A DNA stretch of 64,000 nucleotides from Malania oleifera. Taxonomy: Eukaryota; Streptophyta; Magnoliopsida; Santalales; Ximeniaceae. This document shows positions 24,190 to 35,394 of this stretch, piece after piece (within the stretch, counting starts at the first letter, position 1; every line of letters starts with the position of its first letter). The stretch covers positions 9,951,764 to 10,015,763 of the forward strand of contig NC_080422.1 in the NCBI RefSeq assembly GCF_029873635.1, in the 5' to 3' direction. The position numbers were made by a program, and so were the translations under genes. Under the pieces are notes generated by a model. That model was not told the origin of the DNA, searched no databases, and saw nothing but the letters and a program-made list of their open reading frames with translations.

Positions 24190-24924
24190 CTACACAGATA
24201 CCATAGACAACGGCTCCCGGCAATCTTTCCTAAAATACCTTGGCTTACCGCACTTGTAACAATTCGAAGTGCCAAACCAGCATTCGCCCCTATGCCTTTT
24301 ATTACACTTCAGGCATACAGAGCCCACTGCTTCTTTTCCTTTCTTCCCTGATCCTTGACTGACCTCAGATTGAAAACTAGGTGGTGTAGGTCTCTTCTTA
24401 TGCTCTAAAGACTTAGTGCTGCTTTGGATACTCTTCTCCAACACCGACGCCTTATCAATTAGTTCTAAAAAACTTTGGACTTGAAACCCGACCACCACCT
24501 CATAGATTCTACGTCTTATGCCTTTCTTAAATTTCCTAACTTTCCTTATCTCATTTGGGATCAAGAATGGAGCGAAACGCGACAATTCCAAAAATTTAGC
24601 CGCATACTCCACAACTGTCATATCCCCCTGGGTCAGATTAGTGAACTCCTTAATCTTTTCCTCTCTAACAAATGAAGGAAAATACCTGTCAAAGAACAGC
24701 TCCTTGAATCTCTCCCAAGTAAGAGTTATCTTTACCAGCTTCTGATCCTCTAGTAGCTTTGTAGAAAGCCACCAGCGCTTTACCTCTCCAGTCATCTTGA
24801 AAGCAGCATAATGGAGCTTCTGTTCGTTCGTGCAGTCGAGTACAGCCATGATCTCTTCAAATGACATAATCATTAAATTAAATCCAATAAAAATCCAAAA
24901 TCTCCATATAAGGACCAATCTCAC
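24190..24924 (-). pseudogene. Gypsy Gag (retrotransposon gag domain plus zinc knuckles), partial
   Basis: 244 residues in one frame. The N-terminus 'MRLVLIWRFWIFIGFNLM' is probably read-through of mutated leader or Gag sequence; recognisable Gag begins near 'EEIMAVLDCTNEQKLHYA', giving the family pattern 'AAFKMTGEVKRWWLS', 'FDRYFP' and 'LTQGDMTVVEYAAKFLELSRFAP'. The C-terminus has a Cys-rich 'CLKCNKRHRGEC' and a CCHC knuckle reading 'CYKCGKPRYFRKDC', where the zinc-binding His is Tyr. The full Gypsy N-terminus is missing. The frame ends at 24190. The following 260 bp to the purine tract holds no pol. Confidence 0.82.
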
Positions 24925-25152
24925 AATTAAGAAACATCACTGTCGATGGATTTGTCATGGTTTTCTAAGACCGTTGACTGAATAAGAAAATCATAAAAAT
25001 CTGCCAAGGGATTTTTGCCTCAAAGCTATAAGACAAAATCTTATACTTCCCTAGACCTAATCTAACATTTCCATCTAATATCCTTATCCTAACTAATTAC
25101 TATACTCTAGAATAAATCATCCCTAAATCCTCAAAATATAATCCCCAAATCA

Positions 25153-25169
25153 TGGCTCTAATACACAAA
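25153..25169 (-). other. Primer-binding site of the gag-only Gypsy
   Basis: Minus-strand 'tgtgtattagagccatg' abuts the LTR end at 25170. It resembles TGGTATCAGAGCCATG (tRNA-iMet) with a few substitutions. Confidence 0.7.
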
Positions 25170-25821
25170 TGTAACGGCCCGAACCCTTAAACCCGATCTA
25201 GTGTGTTATGCCAGATTAAATCCTGATAATTCATAAATCAATACGCAACAGAAAACATAAATATAATCTTCAATCATATAATACCATAGTTTACTATTTC
25301 TACCTATAATCCATATTAACCATTCATACACCTGTATTCACAAATCTACATACCTCCAGAAACTCAATCCACATAACAAGTATTCACAATCATTCATGTT
25401 GTGATAACGGATCGGATAATGAAGATGCATAGCGAAAATCAAACAACAAGTAAATAAAAATACACAACCAGAACAACAACACAAAATATTTACATGGTTT
25501 AGCAAAGCCTACATCCACGGAAACAATGACACACAATTTTTCACTAAGAAAATCAAGATGTACACAATACACTTCTCTAATGATCATCCTCACTCTCATA
25601 TATGCCTAGAATAACATATATAAAAATTTCTCAAAGGTTTCTCCCCATTTGCCCAACCACCCAACGTTCAAAATTCAAAAATTCTAAAAAACTACTTATA
25701 GCCCAGGCACCTCTCGTCGACGAACACAGGACTTCGTAAACGATGTAAGGACCCGAAGAATAATGATATTTAAATAATAGAGAAAAGGGTAAATGGGAAC
25801 ACAAAAAGGCAGCAGCAAACT

Positions 25822-25986
25822 TCGTCGACGATGTGGTGTTTTAGGCTCATCGAGAGGGTATGCTTCGTCGACGAGAAAATACTGAGAGGATGTTTTTGGA
25901 AAATCTAAATTTCATCGATGAGGGGGAGAGTTTGTCGACAATAAGCCTTATTGACCTTGTCGATGAGGTGACGTGGCTCGTCGACA
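25822..25986 (+). promoter_or_regulatory. TCGTCGACGA array directly upstream of a TATA box
   Basis: Seven variants, at about 25821, 25850, 25864, 25911, 25931, 25956 and 25977, then TATAAATAG within about 20 bp. Confidence 0.78.
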
Positions 25987-26734
25987 AAGATCATAGTATA
26001 AATAGTCTAAAACTCGGATTTTTACGCAGAAAATCAGCAAAAATTCTCTCTCCCTATCCTCTACGGTTTCTCTCTCTTCTCTCTTCAATTTCGGCCTTGT
26101 TTTTCGCCGGATCTCTGAGGCCACCACGACGCTTCTGGGGAAGTTCTCTCCAAGTCTACTGGAGTGGATCGTTGGTGGGGCAGAGTTTCATCCCTAGGTT
26201 AAGGTAAAACTTTTTATGCAAAATTTGGTCTTTCCATAGATATAGGAAAGGTTATTCACAGAGAAATACTAAATTTTAGTTATGAGAGTTGTCGTTTTCA
26301 GGGTGTTGAACGGGGAACCCTGCGGGTGCAGGACGAGTGTATTTTAGGGGGATTTCTTTTCAAGTAATCAGGTAAGGGAATAAACTTAAGCAGTTATTTT
26401 TCATGCAAAATTATTATTATTTATCATAAAATTAATTTATAGGAAAGCATGTATTACATTTGTATATTATGGAGAAAATGCATATTTGGGAAAATACTAC
26501 TATTATGTTGAAATGTATATATATTAGTATGAAATTTCAGAAAATATGATTTTAGAATGGAATGTATGATTTATTTAACATCGTGTGGCATGAATATTAT
26601 TTTACATGAAAAGTGTTATGTTATGACAATTTTATGAATAAAACATGTTTTTAGAGATTATGAATTAATGCAGTACATTATGGTTTTTGAAATATATGAT
26701 AAATGAATTATTTATTCAGAATGATATGTATGAA

Positions 26735-26845
26735 ATATACGGCGCAAGGTCATATTTTATGTATGATTTTGGCGCAAGGCCGTATTTATGAATGTTCGGT
26801 GCAAGGCCGCATATATGAAGAAAACTAATGCAGGGCCATATGTAT
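26735..26845 (+). repeat. About 30-bp tandem repeat in the solo LTR
   Basis: 'ggcgcaaggccgtat' and variants recur about every 30 bp (near 26741, 26770, 26800 and 26830), separated by A/T-rich 'tttatgaatg' spacers. Confidence 0.7.
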
Positions 26846-28135
26846 GTATGTTACTTCAGAAAATGCTATCAATCTGTTTATGTTAGACAAGTATATTATC
26901 ATGTATTATATATTATCAGAACCCGGATGATAATTCAATTTAGTTACAGGAACACGGTACCGTATCTATACAGATCAGATTACTATGTTCAGACTTGTGC
27001 TAACCGCCCCACAAGGGGGTGGGAGATGGATAGTCGATGTAGCTTTCATTGTAGAGTTGTAGACGTTCACCTGACAGTCCGGACCATGGTGTGGCAGGTC
27101 CATTTTACTTATAGACATTTTTAACTCGACAGTGGTCAGCTAGCTATTGTCGGGTCCCGCCTTCGTGCTGCACAACTTGTCATGGGGGGTAATATATGAC
27201 ATCAGCTAGCTATACATCCTGGGTAAATTTTAGTATTACCATTTATATCAGACATTTCATGTACAATATGATTTATTAGAAATTATGAAAGTATATGATT
27301 ATTCAGTATGTTATGATGAATGTTTTTCAGCATATGAAACGTACTGTATATGTATGATAGCACTAAATGTTCATGTTGCCACACAACTGTATTTAATTTA
27401 TTTTCTCTTACTGAGAAGTGTCTCACCCATGAACATTAAATAATTTTCAAGAAACCTAGAAGGACCGGCGGGTCAAGGCCGCCGTTGAGATAGATTGTTA
27501 CTACCCCGCTAGGAGGGTAAGTTTTTTATCTAGGAACAGGAAACTTATGTAATGGGTTCCTAGATATGTATATATATGTATTTTGTATTTTTGGAGATTG
27601 TATATAAACACAGTACTTGGGAACATAGTTGACTCTGGTATTATACATTTTATGGCTGTATGAATGTCGATTTATATTTACTGCTACTTAGGTTTCCGTT
27701 GTGAATGTCAAATGTGTCCCCGTTACCCACGGGTTCGAGTTGACTATATTATTAAATATGTTTTATTATATGATAAGATAAGCAAGTCATTACAGACAAG
27801 ACCAAGAAGACCCTTCGTCAATGAGAATAGACTTTCGTCGACGAATCCAGCAGTCTGAAATTTCATGCTCTCTGTAATTACTCATCGACGAACTTCAGAA
27901 CTTTCGTCGACGAGCCTCTATTGTCCCCTCATTGACGAACATAAGCCCTCATCGACAAGGCTACTATGCTGCCCTCTTCATGTTTTTTTTTTTTTGCTTA
28001 TGAAAACAAAAGTATAAGAGACACAAATAACAATCTCCACCTTAGCGATTATACGCCCCTTAAGAGAGTCCTGAAAAACATGATCAGCTCCACCTTGAAC
28101 TTGAAAACGTTAGGTTTGGGCTTGTCTCCCTTCAA

Positions 28136-29882
28136 TCACTTGGAGACATGAAGCAAGTCCAAGCAATGCTTGAACTTCTCTAAAGTAACTAATTTGGTCA
28201 AAATATCTACTACATTTTCAGATGTATGAACTTTCTCTAACACAAGTTCACCCAAAGAGATCAATTCCCAAACTTTATGAAATCTCACATCAATATGCTT
28301 GTTTCTAGCATGATATACTTGATTCTTCGCCAAGTATATGACACTCTGACTATCACAATGCAGCGCCACACCATCTTACTGTATTCCCAACTCTCTGACT
28401 AAACCAGTAAACCATAAGGCTTCCTTTGTAGCTTCGACAACTGCCATATATTCCGCCTCTATCATGGACAATGCAACTGGAGACTGTATCATGGATCTCC
28501 AAAATACCGATCCTCCTACAAAGGTAAATACATATCTCGTTGTAGACTTTCTGTCATCCATATCTCTAGCATAATCTACATCAACAAACCCCATAACTAA
28601 AAGACAACCTTGTTGTTTGCCAAACATGATGCCACATTGTGATGTACCCCACAAGTATCTGAATATCCATTTAACGGCTTCCTAATGCTGTCTTCTTGGA
28701 TTAGAGAGAAACATGCTCACCACGCTTACCGCATGCACCAAATCTAGTCTTGTACATACCATAACACACATTAAACTTCCCAAAACACTAGCATAGGGGA
28801 CCTTTGACATGTCCCAGATTTCCTTATCCGAATTTGGGCAATCTGCAGTAGATAACTTAAAATGATTTGCTAAAGGTGTGCTCACTGGTCTTGAATCAGC
28901 AATGCTAACCCTATACAACACCTTCCGCACATAACCGCCCTGAGATAACCATAATCTCCTCGTAGTCCTGTCACGGCGAATCTCCTTCCCAAGTATTTTC
29001 TTGACCGAACCAAGATCCTTCATGTCAAATTCCTTACGCAACATTTCCTTTAACTGATTCACCTAAGTTAAATCCTTTGCGGCTATCAACATGTCATTGA
29101 CGTACAATAACAAGAAAATAAGAGAACCATCATCAAGTTTATTCACATAAACACAACAATCATACTCACACCGTTTGCAGCCAATCTTGATCATGTAGAA
29201 ATCAAACTATTTATACCATTGCCTTGGAGATTATTTCAGCCAATAAAGAGACTTCTTCAACCTACAAACAAAATTTTCTTTTCCTAATTCAATAAATCCC
29301 TCCAGATGTACCATGTACGTTTGTTCCTCCAAGTCACCGTGAAGAAACGTCGTCTTCACATCTATTTGTTCCAAATGAAGATCGTGCTACCAACCCCAAC
29401 ACAATTCTAATAGAAGTATGTCATACCACTGGAGAAAAGATCTCATCATAATCTATTCTCTTCTTTTGTGAGTATCCTTTTGCCACCAACCTTGCCTTGA
29501 ATTTCTCTCCTTCCTTTTCTGAAATTGCCTCCTTCTTCCTATACACCCATTTGCAACCTATCGGTCTCTTTCCATCTGGAAGCTTTACCAAATCCCAAGT
29601 TTGATTCTTATGCAAAGATTTTATCTGCTCAATCATCACTCCCATCCACCTATCTTTCTCCTGGCCATGCATTGCCTCTTGAGAGGTAGTTGGATCGGTG
29701 CAACAAGTAAGAAAGGCATAAGATACTAACTCATCAAAACCATATCCTGATGGAGGCCTGATAGTGCGTTCGGATCTTTGTATACGAATATTGTCGACTT
29801 GCCGGTTTCCCAAGCTAGAGCTTCCTGCAACCATGGGACCATGATCATTTCTATTGGCCTGAGCTTCCAACTCCACCTGCAC
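28136..29882 (-). pseudogene. Copia RT-RNase H, decayed (3' half of the 25397-35394 element)
   Basis: Reads on the minus strand from 29882 to 28136 in several broken frames. The RT start has 'GCKWVYRKK' and 'KARLVAKGYSQKKRIDYDEIFSPVV' (29421-29882), here cut into pieces. A damaged middle (29063-29420) follows. The catalytic box reads YVND in place of YVDD (codon at 29096-29098, GAT to AAT). Then come 'FDMKDLGSVKKILGKEI' (28682-29062), the RNase H part 'GFVDVDYARDMDDRKSTT' and 'SMIEAEYMAVVEATKEA' (28376-28654), and 'CDSQSVIYLAKN' (28136-28369). The substitution in the catalytic box plus stops make it inactive. Confidence 0.87.
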
Positions 29883-29919
29883 AACATGTTCATCACTGCC
29901 CCAATTTTCTGGCTCCTAT

Positions 29920-30641
29920 TGTAACGCCCCAACCTGGGTCTGCAAGGGAGCACTGCGTCTCTCCTCCTCCACTTGGATCAGACAACAGGGGGCGGGCCTT
30001 ATCGGACTAATGACTGGCCCCACAAACCAACTTTTCCTCTCTCAAACACTTCCTGAAAAAACTTCCCAAGTGGTTACCCATCCCAAGATTGCTCCAAGCC
30101 AAGCATGCTTAACTATGAAGTTCTTATGGGAAGGCTCCTAAAAAGAAAGGTGCACCTTGTTGATATGGGTAGTAACATCTAATCTTTTAAGTCTTTCATC
30201 CATGGGGTATCACATTCTCCCCCACTTATAGAACGTAATGTCCTCGTTGCGAACCCACATTTCCAAACCCAGACGATGTGAATCTCATCACACTTCCGGC
30301 TAGGTGTTGGCTCTGATACCATTTGTAACACCCCAACTTGGGTCTGCTAGGGAGCACTGCATCTCTCCTCTTCCACCTGGACCAAACAACAGGGGGGCGG
30401 GCCTTATTGGACTAATGACTGGCCTCACAAACCAACACATGTCCTTTTTAGTGTGTTTTTTTCCTCACTCACACACTTCCTGAGAAAACTTCTTAGGTGG
30501 TCACCCATCCCAAGATTGCTCCAAACCAAGCACGCTTAACTTTGAAGTTCTTATAGGAAGGCTCCCGAAAAGAAAGGTGCACCCTGTTGATATGGGTAGT
30601 AACATCTAATCTTTTAAGTCTTTCATCCATGGGGTATTACA
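29920..30641 (-). mobile_element. Cassandra TRIM element, copy 1
   Basis: A terminal-repeat retrotransposon in miniature, 722 bp, with no coding capacity. On the minus strand the 5' LTR is 30324-30641 (318 bp), the primer-binding site TGGTATCAGAGCCA is at 30308-30321, the internal domain is only 109 bp, and the 3' LTR is 29920-30214 (295 bp, with an internal deletion of about 23 bp). Both LTRs carry the 5S rRNA-like segment with 'AGTTAAGC' and a 'GGATGGGTGACCACC'-like box. The left flank is cctat, but the right flank (tttaa) does not match; see the joined LTR at 30642. Confidence 0.88.
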
Positions 30642-30666
30642 TTTAACCCGAAAGATTTTCCACAAG

Positions 30667-30857
30667 TCCTTGTCGACGAACACAGGGAGTTCGTTGATGA
30701 GTTCATAAGGGAACTCGTCGACGAAGCTATGCCTCGTTGATGAGAAAATATTGAGGAGGGTTTTTAGGACAGTCTGAAATTCGTTGACAAGGGAGGAATT
30801 TCATCGACGAAATTATTGAAGGACTCATCGACGAGGTGACGTGTCTTATCGACGAAT
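30667..30857 (+). promoter_or_regulatory. TCGTCGACGA array directly upstream of a TATA box
   Basis: About eight variants in 190 bp, followed within 10 bp by CCTATAAATAG. Confidence 0.78.
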
Positions 30858-31454
30858 CCGACCCTATAAATAGTGAAAAACCTGGATTTTAGACAAATTT
30901 TTTGCGCAAAACTCTCCTTTCTCTCTCTCTTCTACGAATCCCTCCCCTTCTCTCTACGATTTCGGGCCCGTTTCTCACCAAATTGAAGATCTGATTCTAC
31001 CACGACACTCCTAGCGAAGTTCTCTGCCAGTTTGCTGGAGCTGATAGTTAGAAAAGTTGATTTGGATTTCGTCCCAATCTTAGGGTAAGACATTTTATTC
31101 GGTATTTGTCTTTCCCTCAATTATAGGAAATACAATACACGAAGAAATACTAGTGTTTTATTCTGGGGGATGTGGTTTTCAAGGTGTTGAGTGGAGAGCC
31201 CTGCAAGTATCGGGTTAGAGTACAGTAGGGGCTTTTTAGAGATAAGGTAAGGGAAGTATGCTATGCTAGGAAATTTACTTATGTTATCAGAAATATTATA
31301 TATGCATGCATGTATACCATATATTATACAGGATATGAATTTTTAAAGCATGTGTGGCCTGAGTATATGATATTGACATGGAGTTTTATGTAATTTTGCA
31401 GTATTTCAAATTATACAGATATAGTAAGATAATTGCAGATTTTATACAGACATA

Positions 31455-31457
31455 ATT

Positions 31458-31492
<35 letters not shown>
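31455..31492 (+). repeat. (TA)n microsatellite inside the solo LTR
   Basis: An uninterrupted TA run of about 16-17 units in the leader part of the LTR. Confidence 0.9.
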
Positions 31493-31495
<3 letters not shown>

Positions 31496-32644
31496 TATAC
31501 AAATATTTATTTAGAACAGTGTATACAGTGAATATAAAAAGTTATATTTTTCCCAGAATGCCATAACACTTAGATTATACAGAAAGAAAGTACAGACAAA
31601 TTATATAGAAAGAAAGTACAGACAGATTACACAGTTATAGCATCAAGATACTATGGATACTACAGTATTTACAATATAGTAATATAGTGTTATGGTTATT
31701 TTGGAAATATAATGAAAACAATATAAAGAGTATAGTACGTATATCTATATAGTATCAGATCCCTGTGGAAAGATTACAGGCAGATACAGTACATATACTA
31801 AATACAAAGCACGGTACCGTTGCTAGATATAGATAGAGTGCAACCATATATCTTAGATAGTATATGGGTACCGTCGACCGTGCTCGGAGAGTATGCAGCT
31901 CCCCAGTTCACTGGGTGGAGGGTGCCGGTTTGACGAGGTAGCAGTCAGTCCCGAGCTTAGGAGTGTATGTAGTTTGGCCTGGCTGGAGTAGTGTAGAGTA
32001 TAGTGACTTACCTAGAGGGCCGACCAGGTTAAGTCCCGCCTACGGGCCGCACAACCCTATCATGAGGGGTCAAATCATGACATACAGAATCCCATGGAAA
32101 GAACACAGCTATGTATATGTATACAGTTTTACAGATTTATTATATATAGTATGATGTGGCACTATGAATGATAGAAAGTTCAGATGAAACAAATGTTTTA
32201 AGATATTATACATGTGTTGTACATAATTTCCAGATTATGCAGTTTTAAATACTACTATTATAATTTTATGACTCGGTCGCCACACACTAGTAATAACATA
32301 TTTCCACTTACTGAGCATTGATTCACCCCATTACATTACCATTTTTCAGGTGAGATAGTTGGGCGAGCAGATCAAGCTCTCAGATAGAGAGTATATCGAT
32401 TACCCTAGTTTAGAGGGTGAGTTTTGTGTAAGGTTTTGTATTTTTGGGTAGTTGGCACTGGAGAAAGAGATGTATTATGAAGTTATGGTTGAGAATACTA
32501 AATTCTGGTATTGTATATACATGTATATGTGGTTATGTGATTTATGTTTTTTCGTTGCATAGGGATGCCCATTACATGCAGGTATTGGAGTAATTTATTT
32601 ATAAAAAAAAAATGGTGAAAATTCTAAGGATGTTACACCTGTTT

Positions 32645-34792
32645 CTAATCATTAAACTCTTGAGTATGCTTCACTATAGCCTTCTCATCAAAGACTATAT
32701 TTCTACTGATCACCACCTTGGTTGCCACTGGCTCCCACAGCTTATACCCCTTCACACCCTCGAGATACCCCAAGAAGATGCAGCGACGAGACTTCGGGTC
32801 AAGCTTAGACCTCTCCTCACTAGAAACATGGACATAGGTTGGACACCTGAATACCTTCAATTCGGAGTAGTCTACTGCATTTCTCGTCCAAATCTCTTTC
32901 GCCACTTTACCCGCTAGTGATGCCCTTGGTGATTGGTTAACCAAAAAATAAGCTATACTAATTACCTCGGCCCAGAAATTCTTTGGTAGCCTTGCATTCA
33001 ATCTGAGACACCGAGCCCTATCAGCAAGAGTCCAATTCATCCGTTCTACCACACCATTTTTTTGAGGTTTCCGGTGAACTGTAAAATGTCTCTTGATGCC
33101 CTACTCCGCACAAAACTCCATAAATCGAGAATCAGCGTGCTCGGTCCCATTATCCGACCTTAAGTATTTGATTCTCCTCCCTGTCAGGTTTTCCACTTCA
33201 GCATTCCAAAACTTAAACTTAGAAAACGTACTAGATTTGTGATGCATGAAGTAAACCCAAACATTCTGTGAGTAATCATCAATGAAACTCATGTAATACA
33301 CATGTCCACCCTTTGATGCAACTCTAACTGAGCCCCAAACATCTAAATGCACATAGTCAAGAATTCCTTTCGTCTTGTGAGTAGTAGAACTGAATTTTGT
33401 CCTATTTTGTTTTCCAAGAACACAAAATCTACAAAATTCCAACTGACATGATTTCAAACCTTTCAACAATTTTCTTTTGTGTAGTTCTTTCTTACTATGT
33501 TCTCCCATATGTCTAAGATGCATATGCCACAAGACGGTCTCATCTGATTCAGCATCCATGGCTGCAACTCCACCTACAACAGTAGTTCCCTACAACGTGT
33601 AAATATTTCCATCTAGTTTCTGCCTTTTCATTATAGTCAGAATACCTTTCAATACCCTTAATACACCACCTTTGGACTTATAATTGAAGCCATTACAATC
33701 CAAAGTGCCAAGTGATATCAAACTCTTTCTCAACTTAAGTATATGTCTTACATTACACAATATTCTTCTAGCACCATCAAACATTTTTATCTTTACATTT
33801 CTTATGTCAACGATCTTGAAAGAAGCATCATTACCCATAAGAACTAATCCAGAGTTTACTAACCTATAAGTGCTGAACCACTCCTTGTTTGAAGTCATGT
33901 GATAAGAACATGATGAGTCAAGTATCCAAGAGTTCATTAGATTATCCGACTCTACTGAAACTGATAGAACATCACCATCCACTGAATCCTCTTCTTGAAC
34001 AATATTCATATATTTTAAAATCCCCTCATGCTTATTAGCATTTCCCTTCTTCCAATATGGACACTCCGATTTCACATGCCCCTTTTTACCGCATTTATAA
34101 CACCAGATTTCCTTTTTCTTGGATTGATTTTGAGAGTTCTGATTAGACCCATTCTTAAACTTTCCTTTGCCTCACTCATAGCTACCCTTTATCACAAGTC
34201 CTTCTCCTTCATCACAAATCTTCAATCTTTGATGAAAATTCAATAAGACACTTGTTACCTCTTCTAAATCAAGAGTTTCTTTTCCCCACGTACGAGTGGT
34301 CACAAGATTTTCATAGATATGAGTTGAGAGCAAGGAATTTAATAGCATTAAAGCCTTATCATCCTCATCAAACTTCACATAAACTCTCATAAGATCACTT
34401 ATGATTTGATTAAATACATTGATGTGTTGATCTAGACTAGATCCTTCTACCATCTTAAACCAATATAAATGCTACTTAAGAAAAAGTTTGTTATTGAGGG
34501 ATTTAGACATGTATCGACTTTCTAAATTTCGCCAGATAGCCACTAGAGAATCCTCCTCCATCACCCGATAAAGAACTACGTCGGCCAAACACAAGCATAT
34601 TGTAGACGCTGCCTTTGCTTTCAAATCTACCCATGTTATCTCATCCATTCCTTCCGGTTGAGTATCAAGCAGAGCCTTAGCCATTCCTTGTTGCACAAGA
34701 ATTTCCTTCACTCTCCTCTACCATAAACCAAAGCTTCTAGTTCCATCAAATTTAATGATGTCAAACCTTGTAGAAGACTATCTCGATTCCAT
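32645..34792 (-). pseudogene. Copia gag-protease-integrase, decayed (5' half of the 25397-35394 element)
   Basis: The start is the ATG at 34792, just after the primer-binding site. Gag runs through 34472-34711 and 34172-34453 with stops between. The zinc knuckle region ends '...GHMKSECPYWKKG' near 34075. The protease region reads 'ILDSSCSYHMT' with Ser in place of the Gly of D-S-G. The pre-integrase zinc region has 'HLRHMGEHS' and 'CRFCVLGKQ' (33101-33559). The integrase core has 'LDVWG', 'FIDDYSQ' and 'RSDNGTEH'. A shifted frame at 32645-33052 continues from 'MVERMNWTLADRAR' to the C-terminal integrase 'GYKLWEP'. The next codons are split by the Cassandra/LTR insertion and resume in frame at 29914. 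It is defective through stops and frameshifts. Confidence 0.87.
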
Positions 34793-34800
34793 AACAACTT

Positions 34801-34816
34801 CGCTCTGATACCATTT
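34801..34816 (-). other. Primer-binding site of the 25397-35394 Copia
   Basis: Minus-strand AAATGGTATCAGAGCG directly follows the LTR end; it matches the tRNA-iMet type exactly over TGGTATCAGAGC. Confidence 0.9.
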
Positions 34817-35394
34817 TGTTGTGATAATAGATCGGATAATGAAGATGCACAATAGAAATTAAACAAAAAGTAAATAAAAATACACAACCAGAACAACAAC
34901 ACAAAAGATTTACGTGGTTCGACAAAGCCTGCATCTACGGAAGCAATGGCACACAAATTTTCATTAAGAAAATCAAGATGTACACAATACACTTCTCTAA
35001 TGATCATCCTCACTCTCATATATGCCCAGAATAACATATATAAAAGTTTATCAAAGGTTTCCCCCCGTTTACCCAACCACCCAACATTCAAAATTTTAAA
35101 ATTCTAAAAAAATGCTCATAGCCCAGGCGCCTCTCGTCGACGAACATAGGGCTTCGTCGACGAGACCAAGGGGACACTTCATTGATGAGAATAGACTTTT
35201 GTTGACGATTCCAGAAGTTTGAAATTTCTCGCTCTTTATAATTACTTTTCGACAAACTTCAAAGCCTTCATTGACGAGCCTCTATTGTCCCCTTATGGAC
35301 AAACATAAGCCCTCATCGACAAGGCTGCTGTGTTGCCCTCTTCATGTTTTTTTTTTTACTTATAAAAACAAAAGTATAAGAGCCACAAATAACA

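Larger units (their letters stand above)
25744..27794 (+). mobile_element. Gypsy-type solo LTR nested in the Copia 3' LTR
   Basis: It starts TGTAAGGACCCGAAG and ends GTCATTACA, 2051 bp. The flanks aacga and gacaa each differ by one base from gacga, the sequence at the same place in the uninterrupted Copia 5' LTR (35161-35165 region). That supports a 5-bp target duplication with later mutation. It has a palindrome array (25822-25986), a TATA box (AGTATAAATAG, about 25994), a CT-rich leader, 'aaggtaaaac' and 'caggtaaggg' donor-like sites, and the 'actgagaagtgtctcaccc' module at about 27418. No internal domain is present. Confidence 0.88.
30642..32636 (+). mobile_element. Gypsy-type solo LTR joined to Cassandra copy 1
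   Basis: Same layout as 25744-27794: palindrome array (30667-30857), TATA box (CTATAAATAG, about 30864), CT-rich leader, 'gggtaagac' and 'aaggtaaggg' donor-like sites, a 'tttttcaggtgag' near 32345, and the end 'GGATGTTACA' at 32636. The first bases read 'tttaacccgaaag'; the expected 'TGTAACCCG' start is overlapped by the Cassandra end. The flanks of the combined block, cctat (29915-29919) and cctgt (32637-32641), look like one target duplication with one mismatch. Confidence 0.82.
25397..35394 (-). mobile_element. Copia (Tork-like) retrotransposon with two nested insertions
   Basis: Minus strand: 5' LTR 34817-35394 (578 bp), primer-binding site 34801-34816, gag-pol pseudogene, purine tract 28033-28044, 3' LTR 25397-28032 (about 580 bp after removing a nested solo LTR). 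LTRs start TGTTATTTGTGG and end ATCACAACA. The flanking target duplication is attca (25392-25396) and attcc (35395-35399), one mismatch. Without its inserts the element is about 5.2 kb, a normal Copia length. It inserted into the 5' LTR of the gag-only Gypsy. Confidence 0.9.
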
